Assembly: GCA_944385925.1 (NCBI GenBank)
Contig: CALWZE010000041.1
Location: forward strand, 1-64,000
Direction: 5' to 3'
Length of the DNA stretch: 64,000 nt
Source of the DNA: an uncultured Clostridia bacterium
Lineage (GTDB): Bacteria > Bacillota > Clostridia > Oscillospirales > Ruminococcaceae
Shown here: piece by piece, positions 52,286 through 62,055 of the stretch
Position numbering within the stretch: the stretch's first letter is position 1
How the letters are laid out: each line of letters starts with the position of its first letter
The notes under the pieces: generated by a model
What the model was told of the DNA's origin: nothing
Seen by the model: only the letters and a program-made list of their open reading frames with translations
Databases searched by the model: none
Made by a program: the position numbers and the translations under genes

Positions 52286-52305
52286 CCGACCGACCGGTCG
52301 GTCGG
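52286..52305. promoter_or_regulatory. TetR operator
   Basis: A perfect 20-bp palindrome, CCGACCGACCGGTCGGTCGG, immediately downstream of the predicted transcription start of the RND operon. Confidence 0.9.
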
Positions 52306-52319
52306 CTCAAAACAGATTG

Positions 52320-52348
52320 ATTATAGCACACTGTCGAGTACGGAACAA
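52320..52348 (-). promoter_or_regulatory. Promoter of the RND-tetR operon
   Basis: TTGTTC, 17-bp spacer, perfect TATAAT on the minus strand; start near 52312, touching the operator. Confidence 0.8.
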
Positions 52349-52768
52349 TGAATTTTTTGTTAAGGTTTTCCTGTTCGCTATAACAGAACCGGCAACTTGT
52401 TTTCACGCACAATATGCGCTGGATTTGAACCGGGAATACGGCTTTCCGAAATCCCCCCCTTGCCGAAAGCGGATTCCTTTTTCCATTCGAACCCGACGTT
52501 TTGCCGAATATCCCCGGGTCAATTTTTTTGCCGCGGCGCTACCCGGTTCAGCGGAGACCCCCATCCCCTTCCATCCATTTTCTCCTTTTGCACAGCCTGA
52601 AAATTTTTGATTACCTTTTGTTTGTCGCGCAGCCAGTCCGGCAATTTTATACCGGCAGCAAAAACCGGAAAAGGCGTGCCAAAAGCAATTGCCCTTTCCG
52701 GTTTAATAATTCAGTCTTTTCTTTAATCAACCCATCAAATGCCTAAAGCTCTCAGGCTTTCCGGCAGC
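52349..52768. other. Intergenic region, no gene
   Basis: Pyrimidine-rich stretch without coding pattern; includes the minus-strand terminator at 52661-52704. Confidence 0.5.
52661..52704 (-). terminator. Terminator of the Na/Pi transporter gene
   Basis: Stem AAACCGGAAAGG/CCTTTTCCGGTTT on the minus strand followed by TTTTT. Confidence 0.8.
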
Positions 52769-54550
52769 TCAGGCCGTCGGCTGCTCGGAATCATCCAGGC
52801 GGTATTCGCTGCGGTACTCTTCGTATCTGCGCTCAAACGGTGTTTCATGGCCGCTCTTGATCTCGCTGAGGTAGCCGTGAATATCCATTGCAAGCGCATT
52901 GCTGTCCGTTTTGATAATGCTCGCGGCGAGGTTGGAGCAGTGGTCCGAAATTCGCTCATAGTTGGTCAGCAGATTGGACAGGATAAAGCCCAGCTCGATC
53001 GTGCATTCGCCGCGCTGAAGCCGTTCAACGTGACGCGCAAGGATCTGTTCCTTGAGATTATCGACAACCTGCTCAAGCGGTTCAACCCGCGCGGCAATTT
53101 CAGGATCATCCATCGAAAAAGCGCGTACGGTCAGCGCGACAATGTCCCGAATTGCACGCTCAATGACCAGAAGCTCGCCGGTTGCGGTTGCGGAAAAGTG
53201 GATTTTTTTCGTATGCAGTTCATTCGCAGCGTCCAGTATGGCTTCGCTGTGATCGCCGATCCTCTCAAGGTCACCGATTGCCCTGAGCAGCTGCGATACC
53301 TTTTTGCGGTCATGGTCCGAAAGATCGCCGCGCACCTTAACAAGGAAGGAACCCAGCTTGTCCTCATAGCGGTCGACACTTTGCTCATTTTCAAAAATCA
53401 TCTGCGCCTTTTCTTCATCGTAAAGATAAACGCAGTCGATGGCGGCGCTGACCGATTCTTCCACCAGTCTCGCCATTTTTTCTGTCGCACGGTCGCATTC
53501 CGCGATCGCCATGGACGGTGTATTCAGCAGTCGGGTGTCGATCAGGTCGAAATCGCCTTTTTCACGCCCGCCTTTTCCGTCTTTCACGCTGTATTCCGCC
53601 GCTTTGACCAGCCAGTTGCGGAACGGCAGCAGCATCATGGTAGCCAGAACGTTAAAGATGCTGTGGACCGCGGCAATGCCGAGCGGGGTGATCGGCTGAT
53701 TCAAAAAGGAAATAGGCGCGATCATATTAATTCCGTACAGCAGGGAAAGCATAACCACTGTGCCGATCACGTTAAAGTAAATATGAACGACTGCAACCCG
53801 TTTGGCGTTTTTGTTCGCGCCGATCGAAGAGATCACAGCGGTAACGCAGGTTCCGATGTTCTGACCCATGATAATCGGAATCGCCATGCCGCAGGTAATG
53901 CCGCCGGTCAGCGACAGCGCCTGCAAAATACCGACCGAAGCCGCCGAACTTTGGATAATCGCGGTTACTAATGCGCCGGTAAGCACGCCAAGCAGCGGGT
54001 TGCGGAACATCATAAGAATGTTGGCAAATTCCGGCATGTCTGCAAGCGGGCTGACCGCGTTTTTCATCAGTTCCATGCCGTACATCAAAACCGAAAAGCC
54101 GATCAGGATACTGCCGATGTCTTTTTTCCGGTTTTTCTTGGACATCATGATCATTCCGACGCCGACTAACGCCAACAGCGGAGAAAAGGCGCTCGGGCTG
54201 AGCAGCCGCAGGAAGAAATTGTTGCTCTCGATACCTGCAAGACTGAGCACCCATGCTGTCAGGGTCGTTCCGATATTGGAACCCATGATGATGCCAACCG
54301 TCTGAGACAGTTCCAGAATGCCTGAATTGACCAGGCCGATCAGCATAACGGTCATTGCCGACGAGCTCTGAATCGCAATTGTGATTCCGGCGCCCAGCAG
54401 CAGTGCCTTGAAGACATTGGATGTCATCCGGCGCAGGGTCTTTTCCAGCTTTCCTCCCGCCATTCGTTCAAGGCCTGCCGACATGACATGCATTCCGTAT
54501 AGAAAGAACGCCAGTCCGCCCGCTATGGTAAACACAGAAAAAATATCCAT
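52769..54550 (-). CDS. Na/Pi cotransporter family protein with PhoU domain
   Basis: 593 aa. Two NptA repeats with QSSSA motifs (ITIAIQSSSAMTVMLIG and TAIIQSSAASVGILQAL) form the membrane part; the last 200 residues are a PhoU-like helical bundle (RAIGDLERIGDHSEAILD, NYERISDHCSNLA). It likely imports phosphate with sodium or controls phosphate balance. The ATG at 54550 follows GAGGGAA. Confidence 0.93.
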   Translation of the reverse strand: MDIFSVFTIAGGLAFFLYGMHVMSAGLERMAGGKLEKTLRRMTSNVFKALLLGAGITIAIQSSSAMTVMLIGLVNSGILELSQTVGIIMGSNIGTTLTAWVLSLAGIESNNFFLRLLSPSAFSPLLALVGVGMIMMSKKNRKKDIGSILIGFSVLMYGMELMKNAVSPLADMPEFANILMMFRNPLLGVLTGALVTAIIQSSAASVGILQALSLTGGITCGMAIPIIMGQNIGTCVTAVISSIGANKNAKRVAVVHIYFNVIGTVVMLSLLYGINMIAPISFLNQPITPLGIAAVHSIFNVLATMMLLPFRNWLVKAAEYSVKDGKGGREKGDFDLIDTRLLNTPSMAIAECDRATEKMARLVEESVSAAIDCVYLYDEEKAQMIFENEQSVDRYEDKLGSFLVKVRGDLSDHDRKKVSQLLRAIGDLERIGDHSEAILDAANELHTKKIHFSATATGELLVIERAIRDIVALTVRAFSMDDPEIAARVEPLEQVVDNLKEQILARHVERLQRGECTIELGFILSNLLTNYERISDHCSNLAASIIKTDSNALAMDIHGYLSEIKSGHETPFERRYEEYRSEYRLDDSEQPTA

Positions 54551-54623
54551 CACTATTCCCTCGCTGATTCCCGGTTTCCCTCTTTATCTGTTGCCCTCTG
54601 TTCAATTCGCGCTGCCGCGAGCG

Positions 54624-55748
54624 CTATTGCTTTTGTACCTTCTCTTTTCCTTCTTCCGCGGGAGACCCACCCGGCTTTCGGAAAAGATGGATGGCACCGG
54701 TTTCATTTAAGCTGTTTATAATTGCAAGCGAGATCGGCAGCCCGAACAAACCAACAACCCCAAACAGGGCAGTACCGACAAACATCGCAATCAGCGTAAC
54801 AATTGGATGCAGCCCAACATGCTGGCCTATGATTTTCGGCTCGATCACATTGCGAATCACTGTGATAACTATATACAGGATGAGTAATCCGACGCCCATC
54901 CGAATGTCGCCGTTAATAAAGTTGATGATCAGCCAGGGTATCATGATCCCGCCCGTGCCCAGCACAGGCAGAATATCGAAAATCGCAATAAGGAGCGCAA
55001 TAAGGATGGCATTTTTTACGCCCAGAACCGACAGCCCGATAGACAGTTCGCCGAAAGTGATCAACATGATCAGGCTGTAGGATTTGATGTATTTAAAAAG
55101 AATTTCAACGATATAAATCCGAATCTGGTGAACCAGCTCCCGATTCTTTTCGCTGAGCTGCGCGAGCAGAAATCCGGTCACCCGCTCGTAGTCCGCAGAC
55201 AGAAAAAAGGTCGAGATTATGGTCATCAGCACCGATATAAGCAACACCGGCAAACCGGTTGCCGCAACCGTAATCCCGCCTACAACCGAAAAGGAAAAGC
55301 TGGTAATAATATTGCCAAGAGACCTGACAATATTGTTTAAAGCTGTATCGATCGCTGCGATTATTTCAGGATCAAGCTGCCCGACCGTTTCCCGAATCCA
55401 GTCGTTAAGTTTGAGCAGCGCCGGCGCAATGCTGTTGGTATATGCGCTTGGCAAACCCGAAAACAGGTTTTTCAGGAACATGAATATCTCTGCGCCCGCA
55501 AACCCAATCAGCGCCCCAACCGTCAGGAAAAACAGGGTGACCGATAATGCTGAGGCCAGTTTGGGCCCCATTCGGCATTTATTTACAAGAAACCGAATGG
55601 GTGAACGAAGCATAAATGCAATTACAAACGCGATTACGAACGGCGTTACCAGCGGAAGCAGGTACTTAACAAGGACGTAAACCAGGGCCAGCACCAACAG
55701 CCAATAGGTCAAATTAATAATGAATCGTCGGCGTTTTTCTGTTTTCAT
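54624..55748 (-). CDS. AI-2E/YtvI-family membrane permease
   Basis: 374 aa with about seven to eight helices; the C-terminal block GVKNAILIALLIAIFDILPVLGTGGIMIPW and VIEPKIIGQHVGLHPIVTLIAMFVG is diagnostic of the family. The family contains sporulation protein YtvI and several transporters; in this spore former a YtvI-like role is plausible. ATG at 55748 follows AAAGGA; residues upstream in frame are not conserved. Confidence 0.9.
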   Translation of the reverse strand: MKTEKRRRFIINLTYWLLVLALVYVLVKYLLPLVTPFVIAFVIAFMLRSPIRFLVNKCRMGPKLASALSVTLFFLTVGALIGFAGAEIFMFLKNLFSGLPSAYTNSIAPALLKLNDWIRETVGQLDPEIIAAIDTALNNIVRSLGNIITSFSFSVVGGITVAATGLPVLLISVLMTIISTFFLSADYERVTGFLLAQLSEKNRELVHQIRIYIVEILFKYIKSYSLIMLITFGELSIGLSVLGVKNAILIALLIAIFDILPVLGTGGIMIPWLIINFINGDIRMGVGLLILYIVITVIRNVIEPKIIGQHVGLHPIVTLIAMFVGTALFGVVGLFGLPISLAIINSLNETGAIHLFRKPGGSPAEEGKEKVQKQ

Positions 55749-55780
55749 AAAGAGAGTCCTTTCACCCGGAATACGCCATA

Positions 55781-55839
55781 CAGGGAAGTCCCCGATTGCA
55801 GGCGACACACACAAACGCCCGCAGTTCAGGGACTTCCTG
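55781..55839 (-). terminator. Hairpin between the PHP-like and YtvI-like genes
   Basis: CAGGAAGTCCC paired with GGGACTTCCTG (one bulge), with inner GGCG/CGCC. No strong T-run; weak terminator or processing site. Confidence 0.5.
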
Positions 55840-55859
55840 AAAAACTATCCCGGCTCTGC

Positions 55860-58670
55860 TCAGACGATGTAAATTGTTTCGATTGTCTGGGTAGTGTCGG
55901 AAGCGGTGATCAGCACTGTGACCTTGTCGGCCATCAAATCGCTGTTGTACTCATGATACGCGATATCGGTATACTTTCCATCCGTCTTTACGTTCAGCAT
56001 GTTGGTCGTAAAGTGATCTGCCTCGATGTAGTATGTACCGTTCGGCGCCTGTTTAACCTCTCCCCCAAACATATAATTGAGCTCTTCAAGCATGGTCGTG
56101 TTTTTGAGCGAGGTTTGTTTTGCAACCCAAATCGGGTTGGACAAGCCGATGCCGATATCATCGCCGCGGTTATTGCTCTCACTGTGCACCTCGACACGGT
56201 AGAAGCAATTGGGTTTCAATTCAACGTCTATCTCACCGGTATGGCTGTAAACGCCCTTGCCGGTGAAGTCCTCACTGAAGACAATTTCCGGCTCCAGATC
56301 CTCCATCAATCCGGTGATCTCATAGCAATACAGCGTGACATTGGTCAGCGGGGTATCATCCGACACATAGAAGCGTGCCTTGGCCATGGTGCCGCTTTCC
56401 TGCGCAAGGCTGATCTCGCTGCCCATGACGTGTCCGCCAAGAGTGAAACGCACCTCCGGTCCGTTAGTCGCGATAAACTCGCCCGAACGCAGCAGTTCAA
56501 CGCAGTTTTCCTCGGTCAGAGAGCTCAAATGGCCCTTGATGTACTGAAGGCCGACGTCCTGTGAAGTGTATGCGTTGCTGGACATGACCACATATACGCG
56601 CTGACGTCCCTGGACGTTGTAGTTGTTCCAGATGTTGTATTCGATCTGGCACTCGGTATTTGTAGAGAGCATCTCTGCAGACAAATACTCAATCGCCGTG
56701 ATGCCGTAGACCGACTTCGCCATGCTCAGATTGCCTTCCAGTTCGCCGTCCTTGAAGAAGTGCGGCAAAATTACCAGGCCGCCGGCGTCGGTTACCTCAT
56801 AAATCGCGTCCTGATAGGTCCACTGGCCGGTATCGTTGTGTTTGGTCGTATAGGGCGAAACCACGCCGTAACCGGAAGAGGGCGCAACCGTAGCGCCATA
56901 GATCAGCATGTGCCGGGATGCACGGCCGGTTTCAATCGCCGGAATCTGCAAAAACGCGTTTGTGGAGCCAGTCAGGCTGTCAACCTTGGACTGATCTACC
57001 CTTTCAGCAATATACTCTTCGCCGCGCTTGGTGATCTCCGCGAGAATCTCATCCGACGTCAGGGTATCGCTGTCCTCTTCTTCTTCATCAGTCATCATAA
57101 CCGGCAGGCTGAAAGATCCGCGCAGAGAAGCACCCTCCGCCGGCGTACCGCTTCCGCTGGTATCTGTGCCACCGCCTTCTGGAGTAGTTCCGCCGGTCGA
57201 CGTGTCGCCGCCCTCGGTTGTTCCGCCGCCGGTCGTATCTCCGCCATTTTCCGCTGCGGCAGCCTCTTCCTCAGCCTTCCGCCGCGCCTCCTCTTTTTCA
57301 GCCTTTTTGCGCTCAGCGTCTTCTACCAGCCATTCTTCGTAATCCTTCTGCGCCTCTTCCTCCTCGGACTCGCGGGTTTCCTGCGAGAAGATGAAGCTCA
57401 TGCCATGATCATAGGCGTTGGTAATGTTGCCCTCCATGGTCCCTTCCCGCTTGAAGACGCTCTCCTCGGTATGGGTATGGATATCACCGGCATAGTATCC
57501 GTCACCAGCCACGTTGACATAATCTGATTTACCCAGAAGAAGGGTATTGCCGCTCTCATCCGTGCCATAGGCAATGATCTGCACCCGTCCGGCTTCGGTC
57601 AGAATAACCGGAACTTCGGCAGTGACCGAACCGCCGGCTGCGATTTCGGGGATCTCATAGGTCTCCCCTTCGGTAAATACACAGCTTGCAGAAGTAAACT
57701 TCACCTGAACATTGGTCAGGCTGGAGCCGCTGACATTTTCAATTGTTACCGGAATTGTTGTCTTGGCGCCGACGCAGAGCAGATCCAGCTCGCTGAGGCT
57801 TGCAGAACCGTTGAGGCTCTTGGCATTGACCTTCGCGGAACCGGAAGCATTGCTCCAGCTAATATCGGTTGCCGGCGCATCAATATAAACATCGCAGTCC
57901 GAAAAACTGACATTGTTCATGCTGCAGCTGTCCGCGCCGCCGGCAAGCACAACGGTGCCGCCGGTAAAGTTGACCGAGCCCGAACCGCCGTAATTGACAA
58001 GCGGCAGGATCGCGTAGCCGCCCAGATCCTCCTGCACGTCGACCGTGAAACTTGAGGCAAGATTCAGGGTGTCTCCCGCACGCAGAGAGGGGTGCTTCAA
58101 ATACTGAAGCAGCGTATCGTTGTCGGCTACCTCGTATGTATGATATTTAACCGGCAGGATGTCCAGATAGCCCGTATAAACCAGCCCAAACAGGCCGCCG
58201 AAAACAAGCACAACCGCCGCGGCAATAGAAACAATCAGAGTGATCTTTTTCCGCTTTGCAGGATCTTTCGGCTTGTCCTGCTTTGACGCTTTGCGGGGCT
58301 CTTTGGCGCCTGCTTTCTCTTTTCCGGCTTTTTTCGGCGCTGCTTTTCGCTTAACAGGCGCAGCTGCGGGAGAAGCCTTTTCGCCTGCCTGCTGTTTTTG
58401 AGAATTATCCGGCTGCACAACCGCGGCTGTAATACGGTCGAGCATCGGCTTTGCCGCTGCCTGTGCGGCGGCATATCTGCGCCGGTATTCCTGCTTTTGC
58501 TCCGCCGTCATGCTCTCAAACTGCTGTTTGGTCACCTGCGGCACACCGTATTTTTTCATGCACTGCGCAATAGCCTGCTTGCGAAGCATCTCCGCCTGTT
58601 CCGGCGTGATGGGTCTTGGAGCCGCGCCTGCATGTTGTTCGCTTTTCGAAGATTGGTTCAGCTCGCTCAT
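55860..58670 (-). CDS. Membrane-anchored PHP-like (CehA/McbA-type) protein with interrupted domain
   Basis: 936 aa. Order: cytosolic N-terminus (1-140), Lys/Ala/Pro-rich at 100-140; one membrane helix (143-170); beta-rich region (180-290); CARDB-like adhesion domain (300-385); PHP-like domain starting YYAGDIHTH (393-400). The PHP domain is split by an insertion of about 95 residues (434-530): a charged E/K/R helix, then a Gly/Thr-rich linker. It resumes with LQIPAIE, SRHMLIYG (His587) and LVILPHF (His637). The usual TDHN motif reads FSQET, so catalysis is uncertain. It is predicted to face outside the cell. ATG follows AAAGGAG. Confidence 0.75.
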   Translation of the reverse strand: MSELNQSSKSEQHAGAAPRPITPEQAEMLRKQAIAQCMKKYGVPQVTKQQFESMTAEQKQEYRRRYAAAQAAAKPMLDRITAAVVQPDNSQKQQAGEKASPAAAPVKRKAAPKKAGKEKAGAKEPRKASKQDKPKDPAKRKKITLIVSIAAAVVLVFGGLFGLVYTGYLDILPVKYHTYEVADNDTLLQYLKHPSLRAGDTLNLASSFTVDVQEDLGGYAILPLVNYGGSGSVNFTGGTVVLAGGADSCSMNNVSFSDCDVYIDAPATDISWSNASGSAKVNAKSLNGSASLSELDLLCVGAKTTIPVTIENVSGSSLTNVQVKFTSASCVFTEGETYEIPEIAAGGSVTAEVPVILTEAGRVQIIAYGTDESGNTLLLGKSDYVNVAGDGYYAGDIHTHTEESVFKREGTMEGNITNAYDHGMSFIFSQETRESEEEEAQKDYEEWLVEDAERKKAEKEEARRKAEEEAAAAENGGDTTGGGTTEGGDTSTGGTTPEGGGTDTSGSGTPAEGASLRGSFSLPVMMTDEEEEDSDTLTSDEILAEITKRGEEYIAERVDQSKVDSLTGSTNAFLQIPAIETGRASRHMLIYGATVAPSSGYGVVSPYTTKHNDTGQWTYQDAIYEVTDAGGLVILPHFFKDGELEGNLSMAKSVYGITAIEYLSAEMLSTNTECQIEYNIWNNYNVQGRQRVYVVMSSNAYTSQDVGLQYIKGHLSSLTEENCVELLRSGEFIATNGPEVRFTLGGHVMGSEISLAQESGTMAKARFYVSDDTPLTNVTLYCYEITGLMEDLEPEIVFSEDFTGKGVYSHTGEIDVELKPNCFYRVEVHSESNNRGDDIGIGLSNPIWVAKQTSLKNTTMLEELNYMFGGEVKQAPNGTYYIEADHFTTNMLNVKTDGKYTDIAYHEYNSDLMADKVTVLITASDTTQTIETIYIV

Positions 58671-58704
58671 TTGCGATAACTCCTTTACACACTGATACAG
58701 ATAT

Positions 58705-58733
58705 ATAATACTCAAAATGAACTGCAAAATCAA
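58705..58733 (-). promoter_or_regulatory. Promoter of the PHP-like gene
   Basis: On the minus strand TTGATT, 17-bp spacer, TATTAT; 35 bp before the start codon. Confidence 0.7.
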
Positions 58734-59090
58734 CCTTTTGCACCTTACTTCAACAGGGCCCGGCAGGATTTTCAGCGAGATTTCACAATCTTCCGGTTAT
58801 TTCCTTTTGAGCAAACGTCCTTTGCAGGCGCGTAGCAGCGGCGAACAAAGCCGCTTTTTGTTCGTCTCTTTTGGCAAAGATGGCATTTTCACCTTTTAAA
58901 ATCGCCCGCCATATAAACCAGTCCGCAGGCGGCAGCGCTATCCGCACAACCTATAACCCGTCAAGGGTATGCATCCAACTTTTTCCTTTGAGGTGTTATT
59001 TTGCTCAAGCCGATTTTCAATACCCTGGAAAATTTTTGCGGGATACTTTTGCAAGCACGGTCTGCATTTATATTTGAATATTTGAAACAC
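58734..59090. other. Intergenic region, nothing recognised
   Basis: Between the PHP promoter and the spoVA terminator; no gene or motif identified. Confidence 0.5.
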
Positions 59091-59129
59091 AAAAAGAAGC
59101 GCCATGAAAGGACATTCACGGCGCTTTCT
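59091..59129 (-). terminator. Terminator of spoVAC-spoVAD
   Basis: AAGCGCC/GGCGCTT stem with T-run TTCTTTTT on the minus strand, 10 bp after the spoVAD stop. Confidence 0.85.
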
Positions 59130-59138
59130 GTGATTTGT

Positions 59139-60164
59139 TTATTTCCGGCTGTTTTTCGGCGCGGCAAGCACGACAAGATGTGCAACACCCGGTATTGACT
59201 CTCCCTGCTGAAATGAGGTTGGACTCATCAGCGCGCCGGTTGCCATAAAGAGGATGCGCGTCAGTCTGCCCCGCTCAAGTTCCGGCAGCAGATAGCCGCA
59301 CAATACGCTTGCCGAACAACCGCAGCCGGACCCGCCCGCTTTGACCTTCTGCTTTTCCGGATCAAAAATCATCTTTCCGCAGTCCAGATGATTCGGAATC
59401 TCATACCCTTCCATGACGCAAAGCCTGCTAAGGATCTCCGATCCCACCTCTCCGAGGTCGCCGGTCACAACCGCGGAATAGTCGGACGCACAGGTGCCTG
59501 TATCCGAAAAAAACTGAACCAGTGTATCTGCCGCGGCGGGCGCCATCGCGCTGCCCATATTGTTGATGTCGCAGACTCCAAGGTCCCGGATACGGCCGAA
59601 GCAGATACGCTCAACAGAAACCTTATCGTCCTGATGGGGGCCGACGAAGCAGCATCCGGATCCGGTAACCGTCCACTGAGACGCCGGCGCGCGGACGCCG
59701 CCATATTCCAGCGGAAAACGGAACTGACGCTCGGCCGTGCAGAAATGGCTGGAGGTCTGCGCGCTTGCCACACAGGCAAACTGCGCGTCCACAAAAGCAG
59801 ACGCGAGCGCAAGCGACTCGGCCATGGTGGAACATGCGCCGTACAGCCCCGCAAAGGGAATCCCATTTTCTCTGCTGCTGTATCCGGAGGCAATACACTG
59901 GTTCAGCAGATCTCCCGCAAAAGAAATATCGATCCGGTCGTTTTCCAGTCCGGCTTTTTGTCTTGCCAGAGAAAAGGTGCGGCGCTGCAACTCGCTTTCC
60001 GCTTTTTCCCAGGTATCCATTCCAAAGGTCGTGTCCGGATCGTAATTTTCAAAAAAACGGCCCAAAGGGCCCATATGCTCTTTTTTTCCAACATAGGCCG
60101 CATACCCCAGGATAGACGGGCGGCTCGCAAGTTCTATGGTCGATCTGCCGACTCTTTTGTTCAT
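59139..60164 (-). CDS. spoVAD: Stage V sporulation protein AD
   Basis: 341 aa, thiolase-like fold that binds dipicolinic acid during its uptake into the forespore and release on germination. FAGDLLNQCIASGYSSRENGIPFAGLYGACSTMAESL and VTGDLGEVGSEI are signature segments. Start MNKRVGRSTIEL follows AGGAGG, 14 bp after spoVAC. No spoVAE gene follows. Confidence 0.96.
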   Translation of the reverse strand: MNKRVGRSTIELASRPSILGYAAYVGKKEHMGPLGRFFENYDPDTTFGMDTWEKAESELQRRTFSLARQKAGLENDRIDISFAGDLLNQCIASGYSSRENGIPFAGLYGACSTMAESLALASAFVDAQFACVASAQTSSHFCTAERQFRFPLEYGGVRAPASQWTVTGSGCCFVGPHQDDKVSVERICFGRIRDLGVCDINNMGSAMAPAAADTLVQFFSDTGTCASDYSAVVTGDLGEVGSEILSRLCVMEGYEIPNHLDCGKMIFDPEKQKVKAGGSGCGCSASVLCGYLLPELERGRLTRILFMATGALMSPTSFQQGESIPGVAHLVVLAAPKNSRK

Positions 60165-60178
60165 ACCGGTTCGCCTCC

Positions 60179-60619
60179 TCAAAGAAACAGCAGCCAGATA
60201 AGCCCGGCGACAACCGATGCGGCAACTCCATAAACCAGCACCGGACCGGCGATGATGAACATTTTCGCACCGGTTCCCAAAACATATCCCTCTGATTTGA
60301 ATTCAAGCGCCGGGGAAACGACCGCATTGGCAAAGCCTGTGATCGGCACAAGGGTACCCGCTCCGGCAAAAGAAGAAATCCGGTCATACACCCCAAAACC
60401 GGTCAGCAGTGCAGACAGCGCAATCAGGGTCGCCGAGGTCAGCAGCGCGGCCGTATCCTTGTCGACCCCCTGTATTCCGCTATACAGGCCCAGAAAAACC
60501 TGTCCGATCATGCAGATCATTCCGCCAACCGTAAATGCGCACAGACAATCGACGCCGGTTTTGCTTTTCGGCATCTGTGCTCTGTAAATTTTTTTATACT
60601 GTTCCGCAGTGGGTTTCAT
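60179..60619 (-). CDS. spoVAC: Stage V sporulation protein AC
   Basis: 146-aa membrane protein with about four helices; GFGVYDRISSFAGAGTLVPITGFANAVVSPALEFKSEG is diagnostic. It forms a channel for dipicolinic acid in the spore inner membrane. First gene of the pair; expected to be under a forespore sigma factor, but I could not place a convincing sigma-G promoter. Confidence 0.96.
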   Translation of the reverse strand: MKPTAEQYKKIYRAQMPKSKTGVDCLCAFTVGGMICMIGQVFLGLYSGIQGVDKDTAALLTSATLIALSALLTGFGVYDRISSFAGAGTLVPITGFANAVVSPALEFKSEGYVLGTGAKMFIIAGPVLVYGVAASVVAGLIWLLFL

Positions 60620-60694
60620 GCTTTCACTCCGTTTAACATATAGACTATATCTTCATTATCCGCCGATAACGAACGGATTATACGGCGGCTGCGA

Positions 60695-60723
60695 TTGAAA
60701 GACACAAGCCGGTTCGGTATAAT
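60695..60723 (+). promoter_or_regulatory. Promoter of the WYL regulator gene
   Basis: TTGAAA, 17-bp spacer, perfect TATAAT; start near 60730. Confidence 0.8.
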
Positions 60724-60754
60724 AAAAAACAAAATCGGGTTGGAGGCGGATTTG

Positions 60755-61741
60755 ATGGACGGGCAGAGAAAAAGCAAACTGAAAACGCTTTATCTGATGC
60801 GTTTTTTAAGCCTGTATACCGACGAACAGCACGGCGCGACGATCGAAGAGATGATCGACTGGCTCAGGTCGCAGGGAATCTCGGCCGAGCGCAAAAGCCT
60901 GTATTATGATCTGGAGCTTCTGCGCGCATTCGGCATGGATATTGAACCGGTGCGCGGCAAGCGGCAGGAGTACCGGCTGCTGTCCCGCGAATTCGAGCTG
61001 CCTGAACTCAAGCTTCTGGTCGATGCAGTCGGCGCTTCCAAATTTATTACCCGGCGCAAAAGCCACCAGCTGCTTAAAAAGTTGGAGTCCCTTGCAAGCG
61101 TCTACCAGGCGGAGGAGCTGCAGCGCAGCGTCTATGTGGACCGGCGGGTCAAGACCATGAACGAGAGCATTTATTACACGGTAGATACGGTTCACAGCGC
61201 GATCAACCACGGCAAAAAGCTCTCCTTCAAATACTTCACCTATCGGCCGGACAAACAGCGCGTATTGAAAAAAAGCGGCGCGCCCTATCTGGTTACGCCC
61301 CTGGCGCTCACCTATGCGCAGGAAAACTATTACCTTTATGCCTGGTCCGCTGAGCATCAATCCATCCGCACCTATCGAATCGACAGAATGACCGACGCGA
61401 CCGAGTCTGCGCAGGATGCGGAACATAATGCGCAGACAGATGCCTTTGATCCCGCTTCCCGCGCCAACGAGGCGTTTGCCATGTTTGGCGGCACGCCGCA
61501 AAAGGTGACCCTTCGCTTTTCCAACGATCTTGCAGATGCGGCGATCGATCGTTTCGGTACCGGCACAATGCTACTGCCTGATGGGGCCGAAAACTTTTCC
61601 CTCACGGCAGAGGTCATGGTCAGCCCGACCTTCTTCGGATGGGTGTTCGGCTTCGGAGGGCGGGTGCAGATCACCGGTCCTGACGCAGTGCGCGAGGAAT
61701 ATGCGCATCAGCTCGCCCACGCACTCAAACAGCAATCTTAA
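60755..61741 (+). CDS. WYL-domain transcriptional regulator
   Basis: 328 aa. N-terminal HTH-like region (LKTLYLMRFLSLYTDEQHGATIEEMIDWL), middle WYL domain (ISFKYF-like LSFKYFTYR, PLALTYAQENYYLYAWSAEHQSIRTYRIDRM) and a C-terminal extension. WYL domains bind ligands or nucleic acids. No defence genes are near, so a metabolic or stress role is likely. ATG has GGAGG upstream. Confidence 0.88.
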   Translation: MDGQRKSKLKTLYLMRFLSLYTDEQHGATIEEMIDWLRSQGISAERKSLYYDLELLRAFGMDIEPVRGKRQEYRLLSREFELPELKLLVDAVGASKFITRRKSHQLLKKLESLASVYQAEELQRSVYVDRRVKTMNESIYYTVDTVHSAINHGKKLSFKYFTYRPDKQRVLKKSGAPYLVTPLALTYAQENYYLYAWSAEHQSIRTYRIDRMTDATESAQDAEHNAQTDAFDPASRANEAFAMFGGTPQKVTLRFSNDLADAAIDRFGTGTMLLPDGAENFSLTAEVMVSPTFFGWVFGFGGRVQITGPDAVREEYAHQLAHALKQQS

Positions 61742-61998
61742 ACAGCTGCGGGGCAACGCGCAAAAGGAATCCGCCACGCCCGCTTGCTTTTCTGTTCTGC
61801 GATAAAATTCCACCAACCCCTTTCGTGCAGCGATGCTCATTTTGAAAGCCTTCCGCCGCCCAAACCGGCCTTCTTCTCCGCGTTTTTTTATTTTTGTGCC
61901 GTGTTTGGGCCCGTATTTTCCCGCCAAATGCGCAAGAAGCAAAAAGTTTGGAAAGCACGCCGCAGCGTTTTCGCCATTCCTTTTTTGTAAAGTTGGGA
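61742..61998. other. Intergenic region before the riboswitch promoter
   Basis: No gene or terminator-like hairpin of note was recognised. Confidence 0.45.
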
Positions 61999-62027
61999 TT
62001 GACGCGCGCAGATGAAAGGGATATACT
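61999..62027 (+). promoter_or_regulatory. Promoter of the cobalamin riboswitch-cobO unit
   Basis: TTGACG, 17-bp spacer, TATACT; start near 62034. Confidence 0.8.
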
Positions 62028-62055
62028 GAAGAAAATTAAACATACTATTTGCGGA

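Noticed and set aside
60620..60694. A sigma-G promoter before spoVAC
   Set aside because: No -35/-10 pair matching the consensus at proper spacing could be placed with confidence.
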